This document shows, in pieces, positions 30,769-41,813 of a DNA stretch of 64,000 bases; the first letter of the stretch is position 1, and each line of letters begins with the position of its first letter. The notes below the pieces were generated by a model. The model had not been told where the DNA came from. It saw only the letters and a list, made by a program, of their open reading frames with translations, and did no database searches. A program made the position numbers and the translations under genes. Source of the DNA: Gracilaria gracilis (taxonomy: Eukaryota; Rhodophyta; Florideophyceae; Gracilariales; Gracilariaceae); the NCBI GenBank assembly GCA_030374805.1, contig JARGSG010000012.1, forward strand, positions 744,001 to 808,000, in the 5' to 3' direction.

Positions 30769-32094
30769 ATGCGCTATGTGCTACTTGGCCGACGATCAGG
30801 TCACGAGAGCACTGGCGATCACGGAGCCGACATGACAAATAACATCTCATTTGCCGTGGTGCTAGCAAATATCGACTCCAACCGTCGCCATCGAGTGCGC
30901 CTAGGTATTGCGCATCAACTTACTTTTCGCAGAACCGGATCTACCAGATCTTATTTTTGTCCTACTGTCGCCCGTAAGGATACGACATTCGAGTCTATTA
31001 CAGATTTCTTGAGCCCAAAAAGCTTTAAACGCAACTATAGAATGAATCGCCATTCAGCCTACAAGCTCGTCGGGCTCGTAGCCCCTCTTATCAACAAAGA
31101 TATCAACATGGGAAAAAGCGCGCGGAGACCGGTCTTATTTCCTACCATGCGAGTGGGAATTACTCTCAGCCTTCTAACCGGGAAAACAGTTGACACTGTC
31201 CATCAGCTGTATAGAACACAACGTTCCACAGTTTATTATGTATTTAATGAGACATTTTAAGCTTTGCCACACGTTTTGCGGCTTCCAGGTATACCGCAAT
31301 CGTTCAAAAAACTGCAAAAACTTTCAAACTGGTTTAAAATATCCCGGACGAAAGTAAGCTCATTTTCGGGTTTTATTGGCGCTATCGATGGCATCGCCAT
31401 CAAGATAAAGGCACCAAACCGGAATCCAGCCAAATAATGGTGCCGGAAGGGGTACTACGCCCTTCCAGTACAGGCGGTAGTGGATGCAGAAGGTATGTTT
31501 CTTTTCGTTTCGGCCAAGTGCGTAGGCTCAACGCACGACTTACTTGCCTATACCTCTTCAAAACTTTCCACACATCTGCGCAATAACTGTTTACCAGTAA
31601 AGTTCTGGATAGTAGGAGACGAGGCGTATGTGTGCACTGATTACTTGATAACTCCAATTCCCGCCTCGCAGGTGCGTTTTTATTATGAGAAAGCTTTTAA
31701 CTATTTCTTCTTTTCAATGCGCGTTCATGTCGAACAGGCTTTTGGACGTCTGGTTGCCAGGTGGAGGATACTTCAGAAGCGGCTGAACTTTGATGTCAAT
31801 AAAAACGCGAGTATCGTCGTTCTCTGCATAAAGCTTCAAAATTACTGCATTCAGGAAGGTGAGGAAAGGAGTCGGGTGTTTTCTATGTCGGAAGTGCGGA
31901 ATATGGAGGAAGACGTTCAGAAGTGGTACTCCACCTGCAAGGAATTTTTTCAAATGATGGACTCTGGAGAGGAAGAGCAAGCCTCTGTTTTGTACGTGCC
32001 AAGGTCTACTACTAAACGGGATAAGCTGGTGGATATTATCCGGGCTCGTAATCTACGCCGTCCTGAATTAACAGAGGTTCCTGTTCCGGTTTAG
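30769..32094 (+). pseudogene. Harbinger transposase (DDE_Tnp_4), two in-frame stops
   Basis: A single frame of 441 codons runs from ATG 30769. It is interrupted by TAA at 31258 and TAA at 31435, the second replacing what is normally a tyrosine before the CRKGYYALPVQAV motif. Catalytic residues are in place: D207 in GAIDGIAIKI, D284 in WIVGDEAY and E322 in VHVEQAFGRL, with the expected context RWRIL. The N-terminal part includes the usual helical region with RMNRHSAYKL. The protein would cut and paste at TWA targets. Because only point stops separate the pieces, decay is recent. Confidence 0.88.
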
Positions 32095-32101
32095 AACATT
32101 G

Positions 32102-33251
32102 ATGACGAGGAGAACATGTAGTGTTTTATTGGACTACGTAGGTGCTGTTTTTGCCAAGATGGCGGCCGAGAGTATCGGGGAAGAAGCACACGCGTATGGT
32201 GGTACTGGCTTCATTGCTAGCAAAGTCATAGGTCTAATTCGTGTTGTCACCGCGTACAATGGCCAGGAAACAGAGGCTCAGAGGTATGAGAAGGAGCTGC
32301 ATAAGGCCTACAAGGCTGACGTAAAGAGAGTCTTCGTGACTGGTCTGGGTATTGGTTTCACCATGTTTGTCATCTTTCGAGACTCGTTATGCAGCGGCAG
32401 GGACTGTGGCGTCGGAGGCAGTGGACAACTTTGAAACCGTAGCCTCTATCGGTGTGCAAGAGGTGTTTATGAACATGTACAACGCGGAAGGGGACAAGAC
32501 GATTGCCAACGGAAGACGAACGGCTCTTATAGCTGGTATTGCATTTGGTGCATCGGAGTTCTTAGCTCAAGTTTTTTGGGCGGTGAGCTTTTGGATTGGC
32601 TCAATATTTGTGCGGAATGGAAACTGTGATTTCGCGGAGCTGATGAAGGCTGTGACGGGCTTACTGTTTGGTGGGCTGATGCTTGGAAACCTTTCGAGCA
32701 CCATGCCCGATTGGGGCAAGTAGAAAACTGCAGCTACGAGGATATTCAGACTGCTGGATCCTGAATCTAAGATTGATCCAACTGTGGAAGTGGACTTCAA
32801 GAAGAAGATCAATGGTGATATGGGGATGAAAAAGGCGTACTTTGAGTACCCGACGAGACCTGACGTGGCTGTGCTTTGCGGCATGTCAGTAGAGGTGAAG
32901 AGCGGGCAGACGCTGGCGTTGGTGGGTGTGAGCGAATCTGGGAAGTCTACAGTAGTAAGCCTTGTGGAACGGTTCTACGATGTACGCAGCGGAAGCCTGA
33001 TGATAGACGAGAACAACATTGTGGAGTATGACGTGAAGTGGGTGCGAAAGCATCTGGGATTGGTTGCGCAAGAACCTGATCTATTTAACCGAGCAGTGCG
33101 GGATAATATTGCATACGGACTGCACCACGTTAACGGAACGCCCGTAAGTGACGATATGATCGTGGAGGCGGCAAAAACTGCCAATGCGCACCCGTTAATT
33201 ACAGAACTGGAGGACGTGCGAGATTCAAACGCGACGACGACGAGGCGATAG
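32102..33251 (+). pseudogene. ABCB (P-glycoprotein-type) transporter, captured and internally deleted
   Basis: Segment 1 (to about 32375) matches the cytoplasmic loop of the first transmembrane half (VIGLIRVVTAYNGQETEAQRYEK). Segment 2 (about 32380-32720, another frame) matches the equivalent loop of the second half (VASEAVDNFETVASIG). Segment 3 (about 32784-33251) is the start of nucleotide-binding domain 2: YPTRPDVAVL, Walker A GVSESGKST and Q-loop VAQEPDLFN. The first nucleotide-binding domain between the halves is missing, and the copy stops before the ABC signature and Walker B. It is non-functional, lies inside the Harbinger element and is read in the same direction as the transposase. 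Confidence 0.8.
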
Positions 33252-34060
33252 CATCTTGTTTGGTGCGGTGCTTGAGGCGTGGTACAGCGTTGTCTGACGG
33301 CGAAGACAGCACATGCCTGACTGAATGAAGCCAGCTTTCATTGTGTTTGACGGCATTTCGAGGCGCAAACTGAGGTAAGGAAGGAGAGAATGTACAAGAG
33401 TGCAAGCGTCGCAGAATAGATGCTGTCAAGCGTTGTTTCGCCAAAGTTGCGTGCTAGTGAAGTGTGAAAGAAAGCGTGCGGTGGTCCCAAAGATGTCGGA
33501 GCTTGCGACTCGGAAGACGTGCTCGTAACCACAGATCACACAGCTGTCGGGGTGGGTGATCAAACGAAATTGGTCATAATCGCAGCACGTGTGACGTGTT
33601 CTAGCTACTCCGCCAAACCAGCCTGTACCGTCGTACCCTCGTATCTATCTACAAAGCTTCTGTTCACTGTTCAACCGCAAACAAAACGGGCAACTCTTAA
33701 AGATGCTGAAGTTTGTGGCACCAAACCATAGCAGAGTTTGCAAGCTCTACGGTGCATCCTCGCGCTTGTCCTTTCCGGCGTGCTGAAGACTGGACGTGCC
33801 TCGTAATCTTTATGTGCTCGTTCACTACACGTCCTTGTTTCCCCGCGGCTTTTGTAGCCCTTCCCAGTCAAATCACGAACAACGACTCCGTCATCCGATT
33901 CTTTTGCTCTCCGGCTTGGTTGCGGTACTTTCATCATGTCGGACATCCCCCGGAATCCAACATCGCGGGCGGGTTGCCCCGCCCCGAGTTCCTTCTCACG
34001 ATAATTTCCGAGAAACGAGTCGTTTCGAAGACAGCGCCATTGCCGTCTTCATCTTCGGAT
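33252..34060. other. Spacer inside the Harbinger element
   Basis: No domain is recognised. An open frame without ATG leads into the Dicer-like gene from about 33713, so its N-terminus may begin here. No promoter motif is evident. Confidence 0.4.
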
Positions 34061-37000
34061 ATGGACGACTTGCGACGTTCATTACCACGCCTCGAACTTC
34101 GTAACTTGCTCATTCTCATCCCAAGTAACCGGAACATCATCCATGCCCATCAGAACCCACGTGAGCGATTACTCATCGAGTCCGTGCAAAACTTTCTTCA
34201 GGTAGATCGCATCCGCCGCTCAAAGGATCCCGTGGCAATCAGACGCCCTCTGCGCTCTGCGCTGATACTCACTTCCAATCACAACGCTGAGCGCTATTTG
34301 TTTCTGTTTTCTTCGCATGGTCAGCTACCCACCATACGACATGGAACTCAACAAATAACAAGTGATTGTGCTTTAGACACACTCTTGGCGGAACATGACG
34401 TAGTTATAACCAAACCACATTTGGCCTTAGGCCATGCGCGAACAAACAAACTGCATTTACGGCGAATAAGCTTGCTCTTAGTCGACCAAGCAGAAGAAGC
34501 CGGGTTGCGTTCTCACCCATGCGCAGCACTAGTCAGAGATTACTGTCGCGCTCCTCCTCCCAGTCACCGACCCCGCATTCTCGCCATAGCCGGAATTAAC
34601 CTCAACCGCTTGTTGTTATATCCCATTGAATATAACCTCAGGTCTCGAAGCACTTTTGAGAGATCACACGACGTTCTGTGGAGTCCTTGCTATGGGAAAA
34701 GTGCAAGGGATACCCACGGAGGTTTGATAGATGTCGAGAACATTCAATACAGTGTTCATTGCGAGCAATCTTCTCAAGAGCCGGGAGGTCAACGACACTT
34801 GGATGGTGTGATGGATGTTGCGGTTATGAACAGCAGCATGAAGCTCGGGAACGATGAACTGATGCTCTTGAAGCGGGAGATAGGATCTCTAGGTGTTGCT
34901 GTCTTTTTGAAAGCTTCTCAACGTCGAAAGCGTCGCTCGAGACGCCATGCGGGTCGTCGTTTATCTGCTCGTTTTCTGGCCACGCCTACTACAATGCTGG
35001 GGGAAAACGATTTTGTTGGCATGTCAGAGAAAGCCTTCTATCTTATCCGTGAGTTCCAGTTTGTATACGCATGTTCCACACAATCGCATCCACTCTCTGT
35101 CGTGATCCATGCTAGACATCCCATCGTTACATGTGCGTTGGGTGAGGTTTTGCGTGCGATTCCAATGTTTCGAGCGTTGAACATTCAAACCGTTTTAGGC
35201 CATTTGAAGCCTGATTTGCATCAGTATACCTCTTCCCAGAACACAGAAAGCCTATGGCAAGGCGGGGAGACAGATGATGAAGGCGTTGCTGGCCTGGCTG
35301 CAGGTGTTCTACATATCTTGATTGTTGCTGACACCTATCTGAGCCAAGGTACGGTCCAAAGACCTTTAGCACCTACTTCACTGGTCATTCGATTCGATTG
35401 TTCGCTTCCTGATTACGACATTGATGGTGGTGGAGGCCGATGTCGAGTCATTGTCTTCAGACAAAGAAGAATACCATATGAGGACGGCCGTGTACCTCAT
35501 GAGCAAAGCAGAGCCCGAGACTGGGCTGTTCAGACGAAACCAAATGGAGTGCAGAACGGTACCACGAACAATGTGATTGATTTAACCGATGACGATGATG
35601 GCAACAGAGACTCCAATAGACCTCACGGTGTGGAGCGGAAAAATGCCTTATCCCTGAACAGAAAGGAACCCACATACATTAGAAGAAGAAGACGGTCAGT
35701 CGGAAGTAATCCGAATTCGGTAGCACGAACGGGGCCGTATTGGACAATCGGGGAACACCACGAGAACAAAAGGAGCAACGACTTAGAAAGGACCTCCTCC
35801 TCACATGTAGCCCGGAAGTAGCGCTTCTTGGCCCTGAATTGCGTTCGGGGATTCCCAGTCATCAGTATTCCGTCGTTCTCTACAATGATTTTCCATCGGC
35901 TACTTCTGCTTCATCATCAGCAGCAGAAACACGGCGTTCTGGAATCGAAGATTTCATGTTTGTCTTTTCAAGAAAGCTTGAAGAGGATGAGTTGCTTGTA
36001 TGCTTGAAGGACTCTTTCTTTGGAACTGGAAGCACTATTTCCGTGTCTGGATATGCGAGGTTGTTCTATCACGGGCCTGTAAAGTTGTCTCACCAGCAGG
36101 TAAAGTTGGGTAGGGAGTATGGAACAGTTTTGTTTCCATCTCTAATGCACTGGGTGGGAAGATCAGATTTCGTTTGGGAAGAGGCGCTCGACTTAAAGAT
36201 GCCCTCTGAGAGAGAATCGTGGCGAAAGTACTGTCGCATGTATCTTGTCCTACCGGTGAAGATAGCGCAGGTTCCACCTTCTGGAAGGCCGAGAACAAGC
36301 AGAATTCGAGATGCTATTAATGGATTTGAAAACGATTACCACAAGGGAAGCAGTATTGAGCTGGCCGGGAAAGACATCGTGAAGAAATACTTTCGATCTG
36401 ATGATCAAGACTTGGCACATGACGATCATGACTTAGCGTGTAATCGAGAGATCGACTGGCAAAACATACGAAAAGTCATAGAGCTCCAGGACCCGGAAGT
36501 GCGTGCGATTGAAGGTCGAAAATGCGACCCATTAAGTTCAGCTCGCTTGAAAGAACTCGATGGTACCCTCTCGTACTCTTCTGTGTCCTCGGAGTTTTTT
36601 CATTTTATCAGGGAAGCTGCAGGAGAACATCAGCCCATTGTGTGAAGTGACTAGAAGTCGGAAGTTTGCCCTCCGTCCTGATGGCACGATTATACCTCAT
36701 GAAGACCTTCGCCATCTTGTAAATGTTCACACACATGACAAGACGATCGCCAAGCAAGCAGAAGTGGCTAATCAAAGTCCTTCCCCAGAATATAATAGTA
36801 AGGAGGTCATCGATCTAACAGGTCGCCAGATGATGACGCGAAATTGTCTTCTCCCCCTTCCGCACAAATCCAGGAGTCGGCATCACCGCCAAACCCTGAA
36901 AGTGTGACTACCAATGAGAAGCTAAGACCCGTCAAATGGTGCGTCAAACGAAATCGTCTCGTGTTTGAAGAAAAAAGAAGTCACGTAAACGCCGGCGAGC

Positions 37001-39095
37001 TTCTAGTAGCTTCGACCATCTGAAGATTTTTGATGTTGAGCGAAACATCAGGAAGAGGAGAAAGTTTTGGATTGGTGATGTACGTTATTCGTTAGAGACG
37101 TATATGAAGAAATACTTTCCGCAGGGGCTGAAGGATCTTACGCAGCCTTTGCTTATGGGAGCGAGACCTAGAACTAGAACCCTCATGGATTTGTGTGATT
37201 TAGTACAAGGGGCCTCACAGCTTCAATTGTCCGAGCGTTCTGTGGTTAACTCGGGTGAGACGCGATACCTCGTCCGAGAGCTTTGTCGAAGACATCCGAT
37301 GTCGGTTGGATTCCAATTTGTTCCACCAGTAGCGCTTTTACTGGAACATCATCTTGCCATGTTTGAGTTGAGGGATTTTTTGTTCAAGAGGACTGGAATG
37401 AAGTGGGATCTTGGACTTTTGATCAGGTCTGTCACGTCTACCAATGTCAATCAAGTAGCCAATTATGAGAGACTTGAATTCCTTGGAGATGCTCTATTGA
37501 AGTTATCATCCACTGTGAGAGTATTCACTAGGTTTCCGCATGACTCAGAAGTTAAAATGCATACAAAACGACGGCATCTCGTATGCAATGCGCGTCTCTA
37601 CGAGGTTGGGAAGGCGGTTGGACTCCAAAATTACTACCAGAACAGGAGAGCTGAACTCAGTGAATGGAAACCTCCTGGTACGGATATAGAAGGATGCATT
37701 CAACTGATTTCTATCAAAGGCCTAGCAGACGTTGTTAAAGCCATTTGTAGGGCGTTCTTTTTGCATGGATCTACCTCTGTTGATGAAGATTTCTTTCAAC
37801 TTCGAGCAGTAGATCTGGACAAGAACGCAGAATCTGCGGACTGGGTTATTGATCTATGCAATGATTCTGATGATGAAGACGATGTAGTGGATCAGAAGCA
37901 ACTCGAAGAAAGAAAACGGGCAGATGGGGAAGCAAAAGAAGAACCAGTACTTGTGAATCAGGAAACTGAAGCAAAGAGCAAAGAGCCCAGTATAAGTCAT
38001 TCTTTCTCCTCTGTATCAGTCGAACAAGGCTACATAAGTGGGTACAAACTTTTGGAAGCATTCGGTGTGTTTCACGACGTTGAACCCTCGCACTCAGAAA
38101 TTTTGCTTGCTGCTGCTCATGCAATGCATGTTAAAGGGAGCCCGACACCAACTGAAATGTCACCTGCTGCCTTTCCATATGATGAACGTATCGCAAACCC
38201 TTCGAAACCATGGGAAGATCATTTCGACATCATCGAGAAGAACATTGGCTATATCTTCAAGCGAAGGCCTCTGCTAGTCTGTGCCCTTACACATTCATCA
38301 TATCACCAAAACAAGCCTTATGCAGACCTGGAAACATTCGAACGCCTGGAATTCCTCAGGGACGTGATTGCAGATTTCTTTGTCGTCTGGTATTTGTACG
38401 AAATGTACCCTGAGCTTGACCCAGGTAAGCTCACAGACCTCAAGTCAAATGTTGTTAGCAATGAGGCGTTTGCCAGGACGAGTATAACGCTAGGACTGCA
38501 GAACTTCTTGTATATGAGCAGTGAAACGTCAACTCGGGATGTGAAACAGTTCGCAGCAACAGTGGATCAAGATTTGACCCAAGAGGATGAATTGGGCGGC
38601 CATGGCGCCTTCAAACGTAATCTAGGAGAGCTTGCGGCCCCAGAAATTCTTGGCGATGTGTTTGAAGCGATTCTGGGTGCTGTTTATGTGGACTCTGGAT
38701 TGCGTCAGGCGTGAAGAGTTTGCATGAACCTGCTTCGCGAGTCATTGCGCATAAACGCAGACCGAAGTCGAGATGACCTGCACCCAGTCCATGAGCTACA
38801 TGATCTCGTGATCAAAGAGTGGAAGTTGGGATGTATGCCGCGATATGAGGCTATCAGAGGCGGAAGTCGGAGCGCCAAGTTTAGTATTGTATCAGTCTAC
38901 ATACTAGAAGAAAAGATCGCTGTTGGCAAAGGCAGCAAATGGAAGCGAGCAAAACTTCAGGCCGCCGTGAAAGCATTAGAAAGACTCCGTGCGGGTGAGA
39001 ACGACCCCAATAGCGACGGTTCAAGACTTGGAATGCGATTGCAACAACGGAGCCTGGAACGAAAATTGGACGTGAGACGTGGGAGGAGTTTCTAG
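34061..39095 (+). pseudogene. Dicer-like RNase III gene, near full-length, carried by the Harbinger element
   Basis: Domain order matches Dicer. Helicase part (about 34.06-35.43 kb): LRRISLLLVDQAEEAGLRSHP stands where Dicers have a DECH box, SHRPRILAIAGINLN where they have LTASP, and IPSNRN where Walker A is expected, so all ATPase motifs are gone. Then come VIRFD of helicase C, a platform/PAZ-like region (about 35.8-36.75 kb), RNase IIIa with YERLEFLGDALLKL (37.47 kb), RNase IIIb with ERLEFLRDVIADF and LGDVFEAILGAVYVDSG (38.35-38.70 kb), and a dsRNA-binding domain (about 38.77-39.0 kb). Breaks: frame changes near 35.8 and 36.6-37.0 kb, and TGA at 38712 where a tryptophan (TGG) is expected. 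Introns could explain some shifts. The start at 34061 is a conservative choice. Family role: cutting dsRNA into small RNAs. Confidence 0.85.
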
Positions 39096-39269
39096 AAGGG
39101 TAATAGATATGTGTAGATACTCAAGTCAGAAATGTGTCAGGATTTCTCGGAAGATCAATTGCCAAGAAACAAAAGTGTACAAATTCGACTCGACTTGCAG
39201 GATCATCACGCTGATGATGAAAGGCTATTTGTAGAGTCTTTGACGGCAGCGGTACCTGTACGGTTGGTA

Positions 39270-39772
39270 CTATTCAATGTCTCTCATTGTGCGCAGTACC
39301 TCGGCAACTTCAAACGCCATTTCCAAAGATTGCGACTGATTAAGCCTGGGGTCACACAAGCTTTCATACCGTTGAGGAAGATGTTCCAACTTGACCTGTG
39401 TTGTGCCGCCAACACACTCGGTGAGTTCCTTGCCGGTCATTTCAAAATGCAGCCCACCCGGAATGGAGCCCTCTGCAGCGTGCACGGTGAAGAAGCCTCG
39501 CACCTCTGCCATGATTCGATTCCATGAGCGTGTCTTGTAGCCCAAATCGGTCTTGAAGGTGTTTCATGCATGCTGTCGGACAACCACAGCGCGTTGCGGC
39601 CCTCGCGTTGTACGGCGCGAATGAGGGGGGGCGGAGCTTGAAGAATGTTGTCGGCATCCATTCTGGTGATGATGGTGAATCGGCCAGGCACATTGTGTGG
39701 CTTGTGAGAACATCGCACAGACGAACCCATGGCGCCTTCAAACGTAGAAGATGGAAGAGAAAGATGCAGAAA
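39270..39772 (-). pseudogene. Class II DAHP synthase, C-terminal fragment
   Basis: The minus strand reads PGRFTIITRMDADNIL and RNALWLSDSMHE, then in a shifted frame GYKTRSWNRIMAEVRGFF, HFEMTGKELTECVGG and CDPRLNQSQSLEMAF, with a TAG stop at 39270. These are the closing motifs of class II (plant/microbial type) 3-deoxy-D-arabino-heptulosonate-7-phosphate synthase, the first shikimate-pathway enzyme. About 165 of some 450 residues are present. There is one frame change near 39550. It lies inside the Harbinger element, opposite in direction to the Dicer-like gene, with only about 175 bp between their ends. Confidence 0.85.
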
Positions 39773-39854
39773 CTTTAACAACAGACAAACAGATAAATGT
39801 AGAGCAATAAGTGATTCCTTAAACTATAGATGCAATTGAAACGAGCGTTTACCA

Positions 39855-41426
39855 CTAAAGAAACCCACCATCACCATCCTCATCTTCAGGGCTCTTCTTC
39901 CGAATCATTCTCTTGAACCTCTTCAAGAGGTGATGATGATTCTCCTTTAGAGTCTTCGTGAGATCCTCGTCGTTCAAATCGCGAACACGCTTTATCTGCA
40001 CCGAGCTCTCCGCCAGCAGAGTAGCGAGTTTAACACGGGCACCAAACACCTCGGCTTTCTTTTCCTCCGTGTTCTTTTTTCCTCCAGCCGTGTGAGCGAA
40101 CTTCTCACGTTCAAAGTTCAATTGCTCTCTTAATATGGTTGTCTGTTCTTGCGAAATTTTATTTGAAAAGTCCACCCCTTTAGAAAGCTCCCCGAGTTCT
40201 TTGTGACTCTCACTATTCCGCCCACTTGAACTGCGCTTTTCCTGAGAAGAAAATGCTTCCTCTTCGGGAGAGTTGATTACCAGACCTTCCTCGACTCCTC
40301 CTTAGGAGTCCGCCATTAATTTCGACGAGGTCTCAATAAATTCGACGGCCTCATTTGCGGTTCCTAACCGCGCGACAATGAAGAATACGTACGCGCGCTT
40401 CGACTCGGCTGTCAGTTGACCGCTACCCGTCATGCGGAGAAAGTTGGAAGTATTGCTCAGGTTGTTTTGCCCCGACTTCGACCAGTTAGCTTTAGCGGTA
40501 GTAACCAGTTTCCTGACACTTTCATACTGGTGCTTTAGCACCGATGCAGTTCGTAGACACAGGGGTCTTTTGTTGGAATCCACCTCATCCAAACGTCCCG
40601 TAAACGAACACCTCGACTCGACTTGCAAATCGTTGAACCGACTACTAATAACTGCCCAGAACGACTCCCTTGTTACATTGGCATCCAACTCAGAACGGCT
40701 CAGCGTCCTTCCGTTGGCTTTTGCAAGCCCGTTTTTCGCCATATCGTCGTCACGCAATATAACGCAGAGCCTGGCAAATTCGTTAAGAGAGAAGCTAGGA
40801 TCCGCAGGTAGTTCCAGCTTTGCGGAGAACGGGAATCCTGATGACGACGGTTGAGCAGTTTTGAAAGCGAGGATTCTATCTGCTACTTCTCGGCGGTCCA
40901 ATGGGTGAAGCATATCCACGAACGCGCCAACCTCCGGTAGCTTGGACAAAGTTGAATTAAGAACTTTGGCTTCACTCTCCCAAACAAAGTAGCCATTCAT
41001 TTCTTCGTTTGTGGAGAAGCAATCGCGGATACTCACGTCCTCGAAGCTTTTCAAATGAAGAAAGAGCACGAGTTGGGACACAAATTGCGCGTGTTGACGG
41101 TTTCGGAGTTTGAGCTTGAACGGCTTGCACAGCTTTCGAAGGTCTTTGACCGTTCTACTGAGCAAGAATGAGTAGACAAAAGCCATGCGATTGTTTTCAC
41201 GAAATTCTGGGTCATCGTATGGAGATACGGTGACGGCGGAAGATGAAGTTACTATGCTGGAGGTTGGTGATTCATTTGGCGGGGAGTTGGGAGCGCGTTG
41301 CACGGGACGAACTTCGGTGGTCGTATGCGCACTATGCGCCGCAGCTGATGCTGGGTGTTTTCTGGGGCTGCGTCGCAAAGGCGGAGGAAGGGGGTTTGAA
41401 CAATGCTGGGGAGGTGGCGGTGCCAT
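39855..41426 (-). pseudogene. Harbinger second ORF, SAP-like DNA-binding candidate
   Basis: ATG 41426 opens 374 residues to a TAA at 40302. The same frame then continues without another stop through the 106-residue segment 40175-39855, so this was one protein of about 523 residues with one nonsense change. It has a disordered, proline-rich N-terminus. At about residues 90-125, TVKDLRKLCKPFKLKLRN followed by a hydrophobic helix resembles a SAP helix-extended-helix DNA-binding motif. Its C-terminal part is a charged coiled coil ending acidic. Harbingers usually encode a Myb/SANT partner that brings the transposase to the ends; this ORF sits in that place but shows no SANT motif. Confidence 0.55.
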
Positions 41427-41697
41427 TCTTCCGAGATCGGAGAAGCACGGTGGTGCGTTGGGTGCGTCGGTGGGGAACGCAACGCAGCATCCTTGCGCCA
41501 GGGAGCCGCTGTATATTGCTTCGCTCGGCGCAGCATGCAGCGGGAAGTACTATGAACCCTACTGGGTTGAACTGGACCGGAAAACCCGATGAGGCCCGGA
41601 GGTAAATGATTGCCAATCGTGCTACCAAGTGGTACAGTTTAGTTCGGCAGCGCTTTCGCCTTACAGACGGTGGGCTTTCAAGAAATTGAAAGGGGCG

Positions 41698-41810
41698 TTC
41701 ACGGGCATACAGAGGGTCAGCCTGCTCGGAGCTGCGTGAGTCAATGAAAAGGCGTATATGGGCGTTCACGGTCGCCGTTCACGCACGTTCACGCTTGTTT
41801 AGACACCGCC
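41698..41810 (-). repeat. Right Harbinger terminal inverted repeat and subterminal sites
   Basis: The 26-bp repeat occupies 41785-41810. GTTCACG occurs again at about 41698, 41764 and 41777, in addition to the copy inside the repeat, so four sites are iterated at this end. Confidence 0.85.
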
Positions 41811-41813
41811 TAA

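Larger units (their letters stand above)
30603..41810. mobile_element. PIF/Harbinger DNA transposon, 11.2 kb, with captured host genes
   Basis: Both ends carry a perfect 26-bp terminal inverted repeat, GGCGGTGTCTAAAC..., each bordered by the trinucleotide TAA (30600-30602 and 41811-41813). TAA is the typical Harbinger target duplication. A Harbinger DDE transposase sits at the left end (plus strand) and a second ORF at the right end (minus strand), the two-gene plan of this superfamily. Between them (about 32.1-39.8 kb) are an ABCB transporter piece, a Dicer-like gene and a DAHP synthase piece. Usual Harbingers are 3-6 kb. Both element genes carry in-frame stops, so this copy cannot move by itself. 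Confidence 0.88.

Noticed and set aside
39132-39527. Plus-strand frame after the Dicer-like gene
   Set aside because: The minus strand here encodes clear DAHP synthase motifs, so the plus frame is a shadow.
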